From positions 3,286,001-3,350,000 of the forward strand of contig OY756970.1 of NCBI GenBank assembly GCA_963580455.1: DNA of 64,000 nucleotides, given 5' to 3'. Below the pieces are notes generated by a model that was given only the letters and a program-made list of their open reading frames with translations, did not search any database and was not told the DNA's origin. This DNA is from Euonymus europaeus (taxonomy: Eukaryota; Streptophyta; Magnoliopsida; Celastrales; Celastraceae). Positions 11,511-20,830 of this stretch are shown in pieces (within the stretch, counting starts at the first letter, position 1; each line of letters begins with the position of its first letter). A program made the position numbers and the translations under genes.

Positions 11511-12535
11511 TCAATTAAAAATTACCATATCAACATAAATGGAAACAATCCAAATGCAACGAATGCTATTATGGAAGGTGCAATATTTTTGCCAGGGAGG
11601 AAGGCTATTAGTAAGAAAAAAAGGCCAACAAAAGCAAAAAGCGTCGACATCACTAACACAATTCTGCCATAAATCCCTATTCTGTATGACTAGGGAGGGT
11701 TTTGAATCCTTAACCTTTTCATTTTGTGATAGACAAATAGGGTAGTCAACCACAAAACGAAACACACACACAACAAACATAAACTGGAAATAAGGTAGGA
11801 GCACTTTGCTCCACCACAAGCTTCCTTGGAAAAATAAATGAGTCCAGTGGCACTTCCACCAGCCATAATCAGGAATAACATAATTAGTTCTGGATCCTTA
11901 AGTGTCCAGGATTGAGGTGGAGTTGGGTCTTGGTTTACCACTTACGGGTCAGAATTATCCGTAGGTTGGGGTTGGGGCGTCTAAAGGAAGATAATGGGAA
12001 GGCAAGGCAAGGAAAGTGATCTCAAGGTAGTGGGGGGACGTTGTTGAGCTGGGGATGTGGGTTGGTCTTGATTATTAGTTCTTTGAGGTGAAGCTGGGGG
12101 TGTCTGAAGGCGACTGATGGAAAAGCAATGCAAGAAAAGTGATCTCGTGTGGGCTAGAAGTTGTTGGGCTAGAAATGAAAGTGATTTCAAGACAGTAGGG
12201 GCTAGAAGTTGTTGGGCTAGCAGTTGTTGAGTGGGGCGTGTATGTCTCAAGGCAGTGGCGGGTGGTGACTGAGTGGTAGTAGGGGGTGGACCTTGCTGAG
12301 TTTGAGTTGATGCATGTGGAGGCAAAGAAAGTGTCAAGGCAGTAGCGGATGAACCTGGCTGAGTTTGAGTTAATGAATGTGGAGCAAAGGAAAGTCTCAA
12401 GGCAGTAGGAGTGGGGGCTGGATGTGGCTGAGTGACAATAGCGGGTAGACCTGGTTGAGTTTGAGGCGATGGATGTGGAGGCAAGGAAAGTTAGGCAATG
12501 AGAGTGGGGGATGGACGTGGCTGAGTGGCAGTGGC
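11511..12535 (-). pseudogene. Captured proline-rich membrane-protein gene, left copy
   Basis: On the minus strand this copy encodes the same product as the right-arm ORF 13205-14206, but in pieces: a repeat-rich Pro/Gln/Thr region (11981-12484) and, after an in-frame TAA (the codon at the Q of DPQVVNQ in the other arm, near 11943), a two-helix membrane segment (11690-11941, MAGGSATGLIY...HKMKRLRIQNPP). Further frames with hydrophobic helices continue to about 11511. The broken frame makes this copy a pseudogene. The parent gene is not recognised. Confidence 0.6.
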
Positions 12536-13378
12536 CCAAAGTTTCATCTACCTCACAACCCTATCACCCCAAAAATTTACCTCATCTATTGAAATTTTGT
12601 AACCATATGAAATAAATATAAAGACTCACCTAGCACCACCCCTGACTGGCCGGAAGTTTTGCCGGAGCTTTGCCGGAATTTGGAATGATTGTCGTGCCCT
12701 TTGTATGCTCCCAAATCCTTTGGTGAGCACTCAAAGAAAAAGTTTCGGGTGAAGTCTGTTGCTTTATTTTTTTTATTTTTTTTTAAATTGTTTTGACCAG
12801 ACTTTGACTGGCATTTTTAATATTGAATTTTATTATATATATATTTGTTTCTCTTAACGTATAACTTTATATATTTTTATTATATATATTTGTTTCTATT
12901 AATGTATAACTTTATATATTTGAATATATATATATATATATTTTAAACGAGATTTTATATGTTAGAAGGCTGGCTTTCGGTTGTGCCGTGGGATTTATAA
13001 CATGGTATCGGAGCTGCTTAGTTTTGACCCAGAGCTTGAGAAATGATAAAATCACCAGGAACAAACTTTCTAGTAGTGAAGTTCTTCTCAGGCGTTTTGC
13101 CCGAGTTTTGGAAAAATTTTGTATGAGCCATTGATCTCAACTTGGCTCCGATACCATGGTATCAGAGCCAGAGATAAGATTTATAACATGGTATCAGAGC
13201 AGGTGTGCATTCGTCCCCGATAAGAAGTCCACTCGTTGGACCTTGGTCAGAGATACCCAGTCTACAAGTGCGGGGGAGTGTTTGGGAGACAAAGTCTCCC
13301 ACATCGGCTAATGAGAGATTCAGTGTCCAGCATATAAGCTGGCACAGGTCTTTAACAATTGTACAACTGTCTACTCGC
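12536..13378. other. Central spacer of the inverted repeat: LTR-retroelement debris
   Basis: 843 bp between the two arms. It contains (AT)n tracts (12830-12960), three copies of the initiator-Met-tRNA primer-binding site (13003-13014 as TGGTATCGGAGC; 13157-13168 and 13189-13200 as TGGTATCAGAGC) and one inverted copy at 13144-13156. It ends in a purine-rich tract (GTGCGGGGGAG) followed at 13279 by an LTR-like start, TGTTTGGGAGACAAAGTC, TCCCACATCGG. These are junction pieces of LTR retrotransposons, not a complete element. No host gene was seen. Confidence 0.6.
13143..13170. repeat. Palindrome made of two inverted primer-binding sites
   Basis: TGGCTCCGATACCA is followed at once by TGGTATCAGAGCCA, a near-perfect inverted repeat with one mismatch pair and no spacer. 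Each half is a tRNA-Met primer-binding site of the kind that follows a 5' LTR. Confidence 0.8.
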
Positions 13379-14206
13379 TACTGCCACTCAGCCACGACCA
13401 CCCCCCACTTCACTACCTTACTTTCCTTGCCTCCACATCCATCGCCTCAAACTCAACCAGGTCTACCCGCTATTACCACTCAGTCACGTCCAGGCCCCAC
13501 CCCCACTGCCTTGAGACTTTCCTTTGCTCCACATCCATCAACTCAAACTCAGCCAGGTTCATTCGCTATTGCCTTGACACTTTCTTTGCCTCCACATGCA
13601 TCAACTCAAACTCAGCAAGGTCCACCCCCTACTGCCACTAAGCCACCACCCGCCACTGCCTTGAGACATACACACCCCACTCAACAACTTCTAGCCCCCA
13701 TTGTCTTGAGATCACTTTCCTTTCTAGCCCAACAACTTCTAGCCCCCACGAGATCACTTTCCTTGCCTTGCTTTTCCATCAGTCGCCTTCAGACGCCCCC
13801 AGCTTCACCTCAAAGATCTAATAATCAAGACCAACCCTCATCCCCAGCTCAGCAACGTCCTCCCAATATCTTGAGATCACTTTCCTTGCCTTACCTTCCC
13901 ATTATCTGCCTTCAGACGCCCCAACCCCAACCTACGGATAATCTTGACCCGCAAGTGGTAAACCAAGACCCAACTCCACCTCAATCCTGGACACTTAAGG
14001 CTCCAGAACTAATTATGTTATTTCTGATTATGGCTGGTGGAAGTGCCACTGGAATCATTTATTTGTCCAAGGAAGCTTGTGGTGGAGCAAAGTGCTCCTA
14101 CCTTATTTTCGGTTTATGTTTGTTGTGTGTGTGTTTCGTTTTGTGGTTCACTACCCTATTTGTCTATCACAAAATGAAAAGGTTAAGGATTCAAAACCCT
14201 CCCTAG
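13205..14206 (+). CDS. Chimeric ORF: LTR-derived start, proline-rich repeats, two-helix membrane domain
   Basis: A 333-aa open frame. Residues 1-60 come from the LTR-debris spacer. Then comes a Pro/Gln/Thr/Ser-rich region with imperfect repeats built on PPHPSPQTQPG, APHPSTQTQPG and PPHASTQTQQG. Residues 250-333 include two hydrophobic helices (ELIMLFLIMAGGSATGIIY and SYLIFGLCLLCVCFVLWFTT) with two cysteines between them (EACGGAKC), and a basic tail. After the stop at 14206 two more hydrophobic segments lie in other frames up to about 14380. I do not recognise the parent gene. Whether it is expressed is unknown; it may be a transduplicated host fragment whose start was supplied by retroelement sequence. 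Confidence 0.4.
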   Translation: MHSSPIRSPLVGPWSEIPSLQVRGSVWETKSPTSANERFSVQHISWHRSLTIVQLSTRYCHSATTTPHFTTLLSLPPHPSPQTQPGLPAITTQSRPGPTPTALRLSFAPHPSTQTQPGSFAIALTLSLPPHASTQTQQGPPPTATKPPPATALRHTHPTQQLLAPIVLRSLSFLAQQLLAPTRSLSLPCFSISRLQTPPASPQRSNNQDQPSSPAQQRPPNILRSLSLPYLPIICLQTPQPQPTDNLDPQVVNQDPTPPQSWTLKAPELIMLFLIMAGGSATGIIYLSKEACGGAKCSYLIFGLCLLCVCFVLWFTTLFVYHKMKRLRIQNPP

Positions 14207-14399
14207 TCATACAGAATATGGATTTATGGCAGAATTGTGTTGGTGATGTCGACGCTTTTTGCTTTTGTTGGCCTTTTTTCTTACTAATAGCCTTCCTCCC
14301 TGGCAAAAATATTGCACCTTCCATAATAGCATTCGTTGCATTTGGATTGTTTCCATTTATCTTGATATCTGCGAAGTAGGAAGGCCTGTTTACGAAGAC

Positions 14400-15239
14400 T
14401 GAGCCAAGGAAACATTTGTTTGGATTAAGAGATGTCATGACTGTTTTGGTATTTACTTCATAACACCACTCATAAAGACTGCAGTGGACTTGACTATCTT
14501 AATGCTATATTTAATTTTCACCAGGGTTTTGTGCACAAGGGATTGAATTTGCACAGCCACAAGTAGTTAATAATGCTTGAGGGCTTAAGTAAAACGAATC
14601 TCTTTTTAATTTTCATTGACCAATTAAATGTATAATTTAGATTTCATTTAATTAGTAAATTTCCAACTATAGCAAAACTGTCAATTTCGCACATTACCAT
14701 TAAAATATTTTTTTTCCATTAAAAATAACATATGTCAATTTTGGGATTGGATGATTGAATCTGCACCCACTTGTCTAACTTGAGGAAACAACCGGACTCT
14801 CTTGTTTTAATTTGTGCTATATAGGTAGTTAGTTTTGGATCATATGAGCGCTCTCCCACTCATGAACGCTCTCCTCTCCCAGTCGTCAGTCGAGATGAGC
14901 CTTTGACTAGTTTGGCTTTGAGACAAAAGAAACATCTGGTCTCTCCATGGATAATGACAATGTCTATATGTATGTGTATATAGAGTCTTTTACTGGGTAG
15001 ACAATGTCTCAATTTTTTTTCTGTCAAACAAAGCCGAATTCCATATATAAACTGGTGGGACCCTTGATGTCTGCCATTGGGTTTTATACGACACTAGCTA
15101 TCTTTATGATGGAGTTTTACGTAGGGTTGTTTCAGTGCAATGGAATGCTTGGCATTTGACTTTAAAACATCTCTATACTATATCATCCATTCCTATGATT
15201 AACAAAATGAGAGGATGTAATTAAGAGATACAGGCAACA
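14400..15239. other. Non-coding part of right arm; no gene seen
   Basis: This mirrors 10201-11068 of the left arm. It lies downstream of the chimeric ORF. No coding exon was recognised. Confidence 0.5.
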
Positions 15240-15825
15240 CATTTTTAAAATATTTTTGCGACGGACTTAGTGATGGAATGTGTTCCGTCGTAAAAATTGT
15301 TGTCACAAATATTTGCAACGGATATGAGAGACGGAATGTTTTAGCGACGGAATTATAGACAGATTATTTCCGTCGCTAAATTAGAGACGAAAATTTTAGT
15401 GATGGAATTTCCCGTCACAAAATTATTAAAATATTATTAAAATTTGTATAATAAAATACATATAATTATCATATTAGAGACGGAAAATTTTCGTCTCTAA
15501 ATTAGCGACAGATATATTTCCGTCTCTAATATATTTTTAATTATTTTAATAAATATTAAAATATTTAAACATTATTTAGTTAATAATTTAATGAATATTT
15601 AAATTTTTTAAATTAATTTTTTAAATTTGTATACTGATATATTAATGATAATTTAGCCATTTTTTTATTGTAATTACAATTAAAAACATCATAATTGAAT
15701 TACTATAGTAAAATTAAAATGCAAAGAAATATCTCCAATAAATTATACAAACATATTAGAATTTTAAAAGACATTAAAAATATTAGATTAACATTCAGTT
15801 TTAGCATAAAATACAACTCATACAT

Positions 15826-16128
15826 CTAATCATCCTCGTAAGAACGGTCGGTTTCCTCATTGCCATCCTCACGGTCATCCTCATCCACATCATTATCAAG
15901 ATCCTGTGATCGAGATTGAGACTGCCGTTCTCGCAAATCTTGTAGCTCCTCTTGTAAACTAGCTATATGAGCCATTACCGCAACAATGGCTCCCTGAAAT
16001 GACTGCTCGATGTCTGGATCAGTCTGAGAAATTGAGGGTCTGCTTGTGGCAGATGTGCCACGCAAACGATGTGCCTCTGATCCAATACCATAGACTCGGC
16101 CTTTGGCATTCATCCCGCCAACCGCCAC
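15826..16128 (-). pseudogene. CACTA second protein, C-terminal fragment, inverted copy
   Basis: A 100-aa open frame with KGRVYGIGSEAHRLRG, a short coiled-coil-like IASLQEELQDLRERQ and an acidic C-terminus ending DRSYEDD. It is uninterrupted, unlike its partner at 9300-9603. The N-terminal DNA-binding part of the family is absent, so it is a gene remnant. Confidence 0.7.
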
Positions 16129-16189
16129 AAGATATATGGCATTTATGATCTTGTATATAACCCGGGAATATTAATTGTTTGCCTGTCTC

Positions 16190-17032
16190 AATAATCTTTG
16201 GAAAATTCCATAGTTGGAGCCAACACTTCTTCACCAAATAAATGTGGGGGAGGTTTTGAATCTTCAATTTGGTTTTTAAGAAATGCATCCTTGTTCCGTC
16301 TGAATGGATGTGTCGTAGCTAAAAACTGTCTATAACAATCAAAACATGAATTTTTTCTACCATTCTTAAAGGTAAATGCCTTTGAACGCTGCATGCAGTA
16401 AGGACATGCTAACTTCCAGCAGCGCTTCATCCGGACAACATACCATAGGCAGGGAAATCATCGATAGTCCATATCAATACAGCTCTCATAACAAAATTAT
16501 CTTTCAACGACACATCGTAGGTGCTCACACCTTCACACCACAATAGATTCAACTCATCTATTAGTGGCTGTAGATAAACATCAATTTTGCTCTTCGGATT
16601 TTTGGGACCGGGGACAATTACTGTCGAGAACATAAACTCCCTCTTCATGCACATCCCTGGTGATAAGTTATAAGGTGTCAAAATGACCGGCCAACATGAA
16701 TAATTTTTTCCTGATTGCCCGAAAGAAGTGAAACCATCTGCACACAAACCTAACCTTACATTCCGCGGGTTTGAAGCAAAGTCTTGATATTTTTTATCAA
16801 ATTGCTTCAACGCCTCTCCATCAGATGGATGACAAAGAACTCCAGACTTCTGTCGACGCTCATAATGCCACCTCATTTCTTTTGCAGTAACAGTAGAACT
16901 GAACAACCTCTAAAGTCTGGGAATCAGTGGTAGGTACCAGATCCGTTTTACTGGAACCTCCTTAAAATTTACATGACCAGTTCTTCGAGATTTATAACGG
17001 TAAGCCAGTCAAAATTTACATTGCTTCTTATA
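16190..17032 (-). pseudogene. CACTA transposase tnp2 fragment, inverted copy
   Basis: The open part 16427-16906 matches 8521-9000 residue for residue except six positions. It carries GLCADGF, YSCWPVILTPYNL, KIDVYLQPLIDEL and WTIDDFPAYGMLSG. The Trp codon after LSG is TGA, as in the left copy, so this nonsense change predates the inverted duplication. Beyond it, 16188-16430 reads CPYCMQRSKAFTF and then drifts out of the family. Confidence 0.85.
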
Positions 17033-17034
17033 AA

Positions 17035-17634
17035 GAACCAATTCCTTTGTAGTCAGTCCCCCAAACCATCAAGAATATAAAGAACCAAGTCATCTTCATC
17101 TACAACATGTTTTACCAAGACTAACTCATCCGCAATCTGTCGAACACGTTGAAGGTACTATGCAATAGATCGATTGCAGGCTATGAAGTTGTTGTCTAAG
17201 CTGCTACGTCCTTGATCTTGATTTGTTGGCATATAATTGATGAAGCTTCTTCCATGCTTTAGCACTTGTAGACACATCACCCAAGAGAGGGGTCAAAGAT
17301 TCATGAAGCGATGGGATTATGGCATTCAACAGAAGGTTGTCATGTCTGTCCCAATAATCCAATTCGACAACATTGGATTCAGGCGGACATGGTATCGTTC
17401 CGTCAACGAAACCCATTAAGCGATAACTAAGAAGCACGATAATCAATTGGACCGTCCACAAAGTAAAATTTGTGGGCTTGAGCTTTTGAGCAAGCTAAAA
17501 GCTTGCGTTAATGGCGACAATCTTCTTGCCATTAGTTGCGAGTAAAGACGAGTCATCCCCATGAGAAAGAATATAATTTTCCATGGAGGAAGAAGAGGAA
17601 GGTTGGCTTAAGGCAGATACCTGCTCCGATACCA
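17035..17634 (-). pseudogene. Copia-type gag fragment with primer-binding site
   Basis: On the minus strand the tRNA primer-binding site TGGTATCGGAGC (17634-17623) is followed at once by a reading frame. This contains MENYILSHGDDSS, then after an in-frame TAG a stretch typical of plant Copia gag (gag-polypeptide/UBN2 type): GFVDGTIPCPP, WDRHDNLLLNAIIPSL, STSAKAWKKLHQLYANKSRSRT. It then runs into several stops. Protease, integrase and reverse transcriptase are absent. It abuts the outer edge of the CACTA inverted repeat. The LTR belonging to this site should lie to the right (about 17636-17870), but I could not define its ends. Confidence 0.75.
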
Positions 17635-19141
17635 TAATCAATTTTGTATTAATCACAATTCAAAAAAATCAATTACAGATCAACTGAATATATAACCAGA
17701 TGTACGACGTTCTAATTCTAACGGTCATAAGAGATAATGTTCTAATTCTATATGTGCGATACAGTTGTAGTATGTGTAGTGGAGTTGGGCTGATGAGCTT
17801 TGGGCTTCATATTGTTGAACTTCTCAGAGGTCAGAGAACATTGTTCTCCATAACCTAAGTACGCGCAACTGAACATAGAGAGGATCGAGTTTCCCACCAA
17901 TTACTTGGTGGTGTATCTCATTTCATCACTTTTTTCCCCTATTTAAACTTTCCTTCATAATTATCTTAAAACGGGCGGGGCTCCTTGTGATTCGGGGGCA
18001 GGAGGATAATTAATTTTTTTAATTACTTATAGATCATTCATTATTAAAGTATCATAATTACAATATTTACATGTAATGCCATTAATTAATGAATTCTTTA
18101 ACTTTTCAAATGTCGCATTATATATGAATTGACCAAATTGCACCACCCGGCACAAAAATTGAAGACAAAAAAAATAATCACCAATATCAATTCTATTAGA
18201 ATTGAAACTCATGAGCTACTCGGCTCATTTACATTGTTTTTTCTTCTAATTCAAATTTATATTTTAACATTAAAATACCTAACAAATATGGCTATAGTGT
18301 ATTGGGAATTCTATTAGTATTGAAACTCACTTGATTGAGTTGGTTATGATTAATTAGAATTTGATTTGTATTTGGATATTTTTAGAGAGGCTACAAATAT
18401 GATTGTTAAGTTTCATTCTTTAATATTGATGATATAATTTGTTCTGTCAAAGATCATTTGCCTCTTGTAGCCTAACCTAGGTCAACAAAGTATGCTTTTG
18501 TGTATTGTGATATATTTATTCAAAGTAGGGAGAAAGTCAGGGAACTCTCTTATTATATATGTCATTAGGGTTTTGGCTTTAATTTTTTTTTTTGGGTTTG
18601 AAATTGTTCGAATTTGGAGTAATTACATTACTTAAAATTTAATGTATTTCACAATCTTTATTTTTTACTTAATTACATTGATTTTTGTCCAATATATTTA
18701 CTGAATGTGAAAAAAAATTAAAAATAAAGGGCTCCATTGATGATGCAATTGCACATAATTAAAGAAGACTAATGTACCGTGTCAAAAAACAATGTAATTA
18801 GTGCCGAAATAATGTTTTTACAATTTCTCAACTCATGAAAAATAATGTATTTATATAAAATTTCCTCTAATCATGAAAAATAATGTAATTAGATGGAATA
18901 TATTGTAATATAAGTTTCACAACTTTTTTGAGCAGTGTAGTTGATGTAATTATCAAAGTAATAACAATCTGCCTACTGGGGAAAATGATCTAATGACTAA
19001 TATATCAAAATAAATAAAAATATGTGTTAAATATTACATAAAAATAAATGTCAGAATACGTGTCTAATTTTACAATGAAAATAAATTAACCCATAATATT
19101 GTCTACCAACTACATTCACATCCAATTTGCGAAGCAAAATA
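17635..19141. other. AT-rich intergenic sequence; no gene seen
   Basis: Probably begins with degenerate Copia LTR sequence (to about 17870). The rest is AT-rich with scattered AATGTAATTAG-like words (18640-18960) and no credible coding region. Confidence 0.5.
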
Positions 19142-19521
19142 TGTTAAATCCCACAAAGGATCTAAGCAAGCCATCAAGATGAACAAGAGATCAAGAACAT
19201 GTCTTGATCCATAGTGCTTGAGTTGAACTGACAGAGTTGAGAGAATGATCTTCCAACTGTGAAATCCCTTATGGCTCAAGTGTGTCCTACCAATAAGATT
19301 AGGACCTTACGTATAGAAAAATCAAATGATTCACTCTCGAGGACCATAACCCTTTAGTGGTATATTTATACGCAGAAATTGTATAGGGGCTTATAAACCC
19401 TGATCCCAATAAGATAGCCAGCACAATAATTGTATTACATATTAGCCCATATATGTTGAACTAATTACAATTAAGACTAAAAATAATTTAGTCCAACAAC
19501 TAACAATAATTTAGTCCAACA
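19142..19521 (-). mobile_element. LTR of a truncated Copia-like retrotransposon
   Basis: A 380 bp block bounded by TGTT...AACA. Immediately to its right, the minus strand reads CCCAAGTGGGAGA, a typical polypurine tract that precedes the 3' LTR start TTGTTGGAC. So this is the 3' LTR of an element lying on the minus strand. A TATA-like GCGTATAAATATACC (minus, about 19355-19370) fits an LTR promoter. No coding region of the element was found in 19522-20270, so it is truncated. Confidence 0.6.
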
Positions 19522-20270
19522 ATCTCCCACTTGGGCTATATGCTAATTTTGAACAATTATATTCTGCATCCTGAGTGCGCACCAAATGCTATCTTTCCTT
19601 GAAATTTTTACAATCTGGTACATCAAATATATCAGTATGGGATCAAAGCAGCCTTCGTCACATTTATTCGTAATGAGATCCATTAATGGCCACACATAAC
19701 AACGTATTCAATGACATAGATCAAATATGGTTGTGTAGTATGGTTGGTTGTCGCAACTGATTTTGTGCAAGAAAACATAAAAATATTTTCACCAATTATA
19801 ATACAAAAATGTTATAGAACCCAACTTTTAGTAGCACAACTTAACTCAATTCTACATGGCACACCATGTAGGTGGGTCATGTTGGACTTTCTAAAAAATC
19901 AATTAAGTACATTTTTTATTTATTTTTTAATAAACGAGATTTTAAAAAGTTTTTTTTCTTCTAAAAATACATGTTAGATTTTGAAAAAAATTATGTATTC
20001 GAACTCAGCGCGTAAAAATCTTTTTAATAAGATCAATTGTCAATAGTTTTTATTGCATTTTTTCAATTACATTATTTTTAAAATTAATTTAATTCATGTG
20101 TAAACTGTTTATTCGAGTTGAAATTTTGTTACACTATGATAATAAAATATATATTTGTTATTTTTTGCATTTTTATTGAAATTATGTTGGATACCCTAAC
20201 CCGTTAAGTTTTAGTAGTTAGGGTTTAGCACTTCGGACATTTAGCATTTTAGTAGCGAATCCGAGTTTTT
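19522..20270. other. AT-rich sequence; no gene seen
   Basis: Should contain leftover internal sequence of the LTR element to its left. No coding region was recognised. Confidence 0.45.
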
Positions 20271-20560
20271 TTAGGTTACAACATGAAAATCTGATACACG
20301 AGCCCGTTAGGGTTTAGCGAATTGGTTCCCCTTTGAGTTTATAACACTTATTGTTTAGGTTACAACATGAAAATCCGATACACGAGCCTGTTAAGGTTTA
20401 GTGAATTCGTTCCTCTTGGGGTTTATAACACTTATTGTTTAGGTTATAACATGAAAATCCAATACAAGAGCTCGTTAGGATTTAGCGAATTCGTTCCCCT
20501 TAGGATTTAACACTTTTTGTTTAGGTTACAGTATGAAAATCGATATACGAGTTCATATTA
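20271..20560 (+). repeat. 84 bp tandem repeat, about 3.5 copies
   Basis: Units start at 20271, 20355, 20439 and 20521, each with TTAGGTTACAACATGAAAATC and then ACACGAGCCCGTTAGGGTTTAG and TAACACTTATTGTT in the full units. Spacing is 84, 84 and 82 nt. TTAGGGTTTAG inside the unit resembles plant telomere repeat. Confidence 0.85.
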
Positions 20561-20639
20561 GCACCTATAAATAAACACTGGAACTTACGTAATTCACATA
20601 TTAGTACAAAAAACAATGTAATTAAAAACAATGTAATTA

Positions 20640-20830
20640 AAAATGACTAAATAAAACCTATCGATGATGGATCTTGTTGGATATATATTTATTTGTTGAT
20701 TCTGGATATGTAATTTTTTTCGAAATCTAATATGTATTTTAAGAGATAAAGTGTTTTAAAATTTCGTTAAAGAAAAAAAACAAAAAAAATGTGTTGTGAC
20801 ATTTCAAATAAGCTATTTTATTTTTTAAAA
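20640..20830 (+). repeat. 3' fragment of the TCCTCTGAATT repeat family
   Basis: Shares the block CGATGATGGATCTTGTTGG ... GTATTTTAAGAGATAAAG with 7060-7215 and 23675-23830, but lacks the motif-rich body. Confidence 0.6.

Larger units (their letters stand above)
8395..12535 (+). repeat. Left arm of a large inverted repeat
   Basis: The arm begins at TATAAGAAGC and ends at GAGTGGCAGTGG. It is repeated in reverse complement at 13379-17032. It contains CACTA tnp2 from 8395, the Transposase_24-like fragment, the subterminal repeats and the whole captured membrane-protein gene. The 159-aa tnp2 blocks of the two arms differ at only six residues. The left arm is longer mainly because of about 461 bp at 11069-11529 that is absent from the right arm, with 3 bp microhomology ATA at the junction. 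Confidence 0.9.
13379..17032 (-). repeat. Right arm of the large inverted repeat
   Basis: Reverse-complement partner of 8395-12535 (see there). The inner edge begins at CTGCCACTCAGCC; the outer edge ends at GCTTCTTATA, where it abuts Copia-type sequence. The tnp2 block here keeps more family-typical residues (NVRLGL, GQSGK, LSPGMC) than the left copy. Confidence 0.9.
15240..17032 (-). mobile_element. CACTA element, truncated inverted copy
   Basis: Contains subterminal GCGACGGA repeats (15240-15540), the Transposase_24-like fragment and the 3' part of tnp2, all on the minus strand. The 5' half of the element (tnp2 N-terminus and left terminus) is absent; the copy stops at the outer edge of the inverted repeat. 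Confidence 0.85.

Noticed and set aside
11539..11745. Plus-strand ORF over the captured gene, also seen mirrored at 14151-14438
   Set aside because: Antisense shadow of the hydrophobic segments; no independent similarity.
12075..12539. Ser/Thr/His-rich minus-strand ORF in the left arm
   Set aside because: Alternative frame of the Pro/Gln-rich repeat; the frame that matches the right-arm ORF was preferred.
17237..17419. Plus-strand ORF opposite the Copia gag fragment
   Set aside because: Shadow; the minus strand has the gag motifs and a primer-binding site in the right place.
20180..20560. Interstitial telomere repeats
   Set aside because: TTTAGGG-like words occur only once per 84 bp unit and not in tandem.
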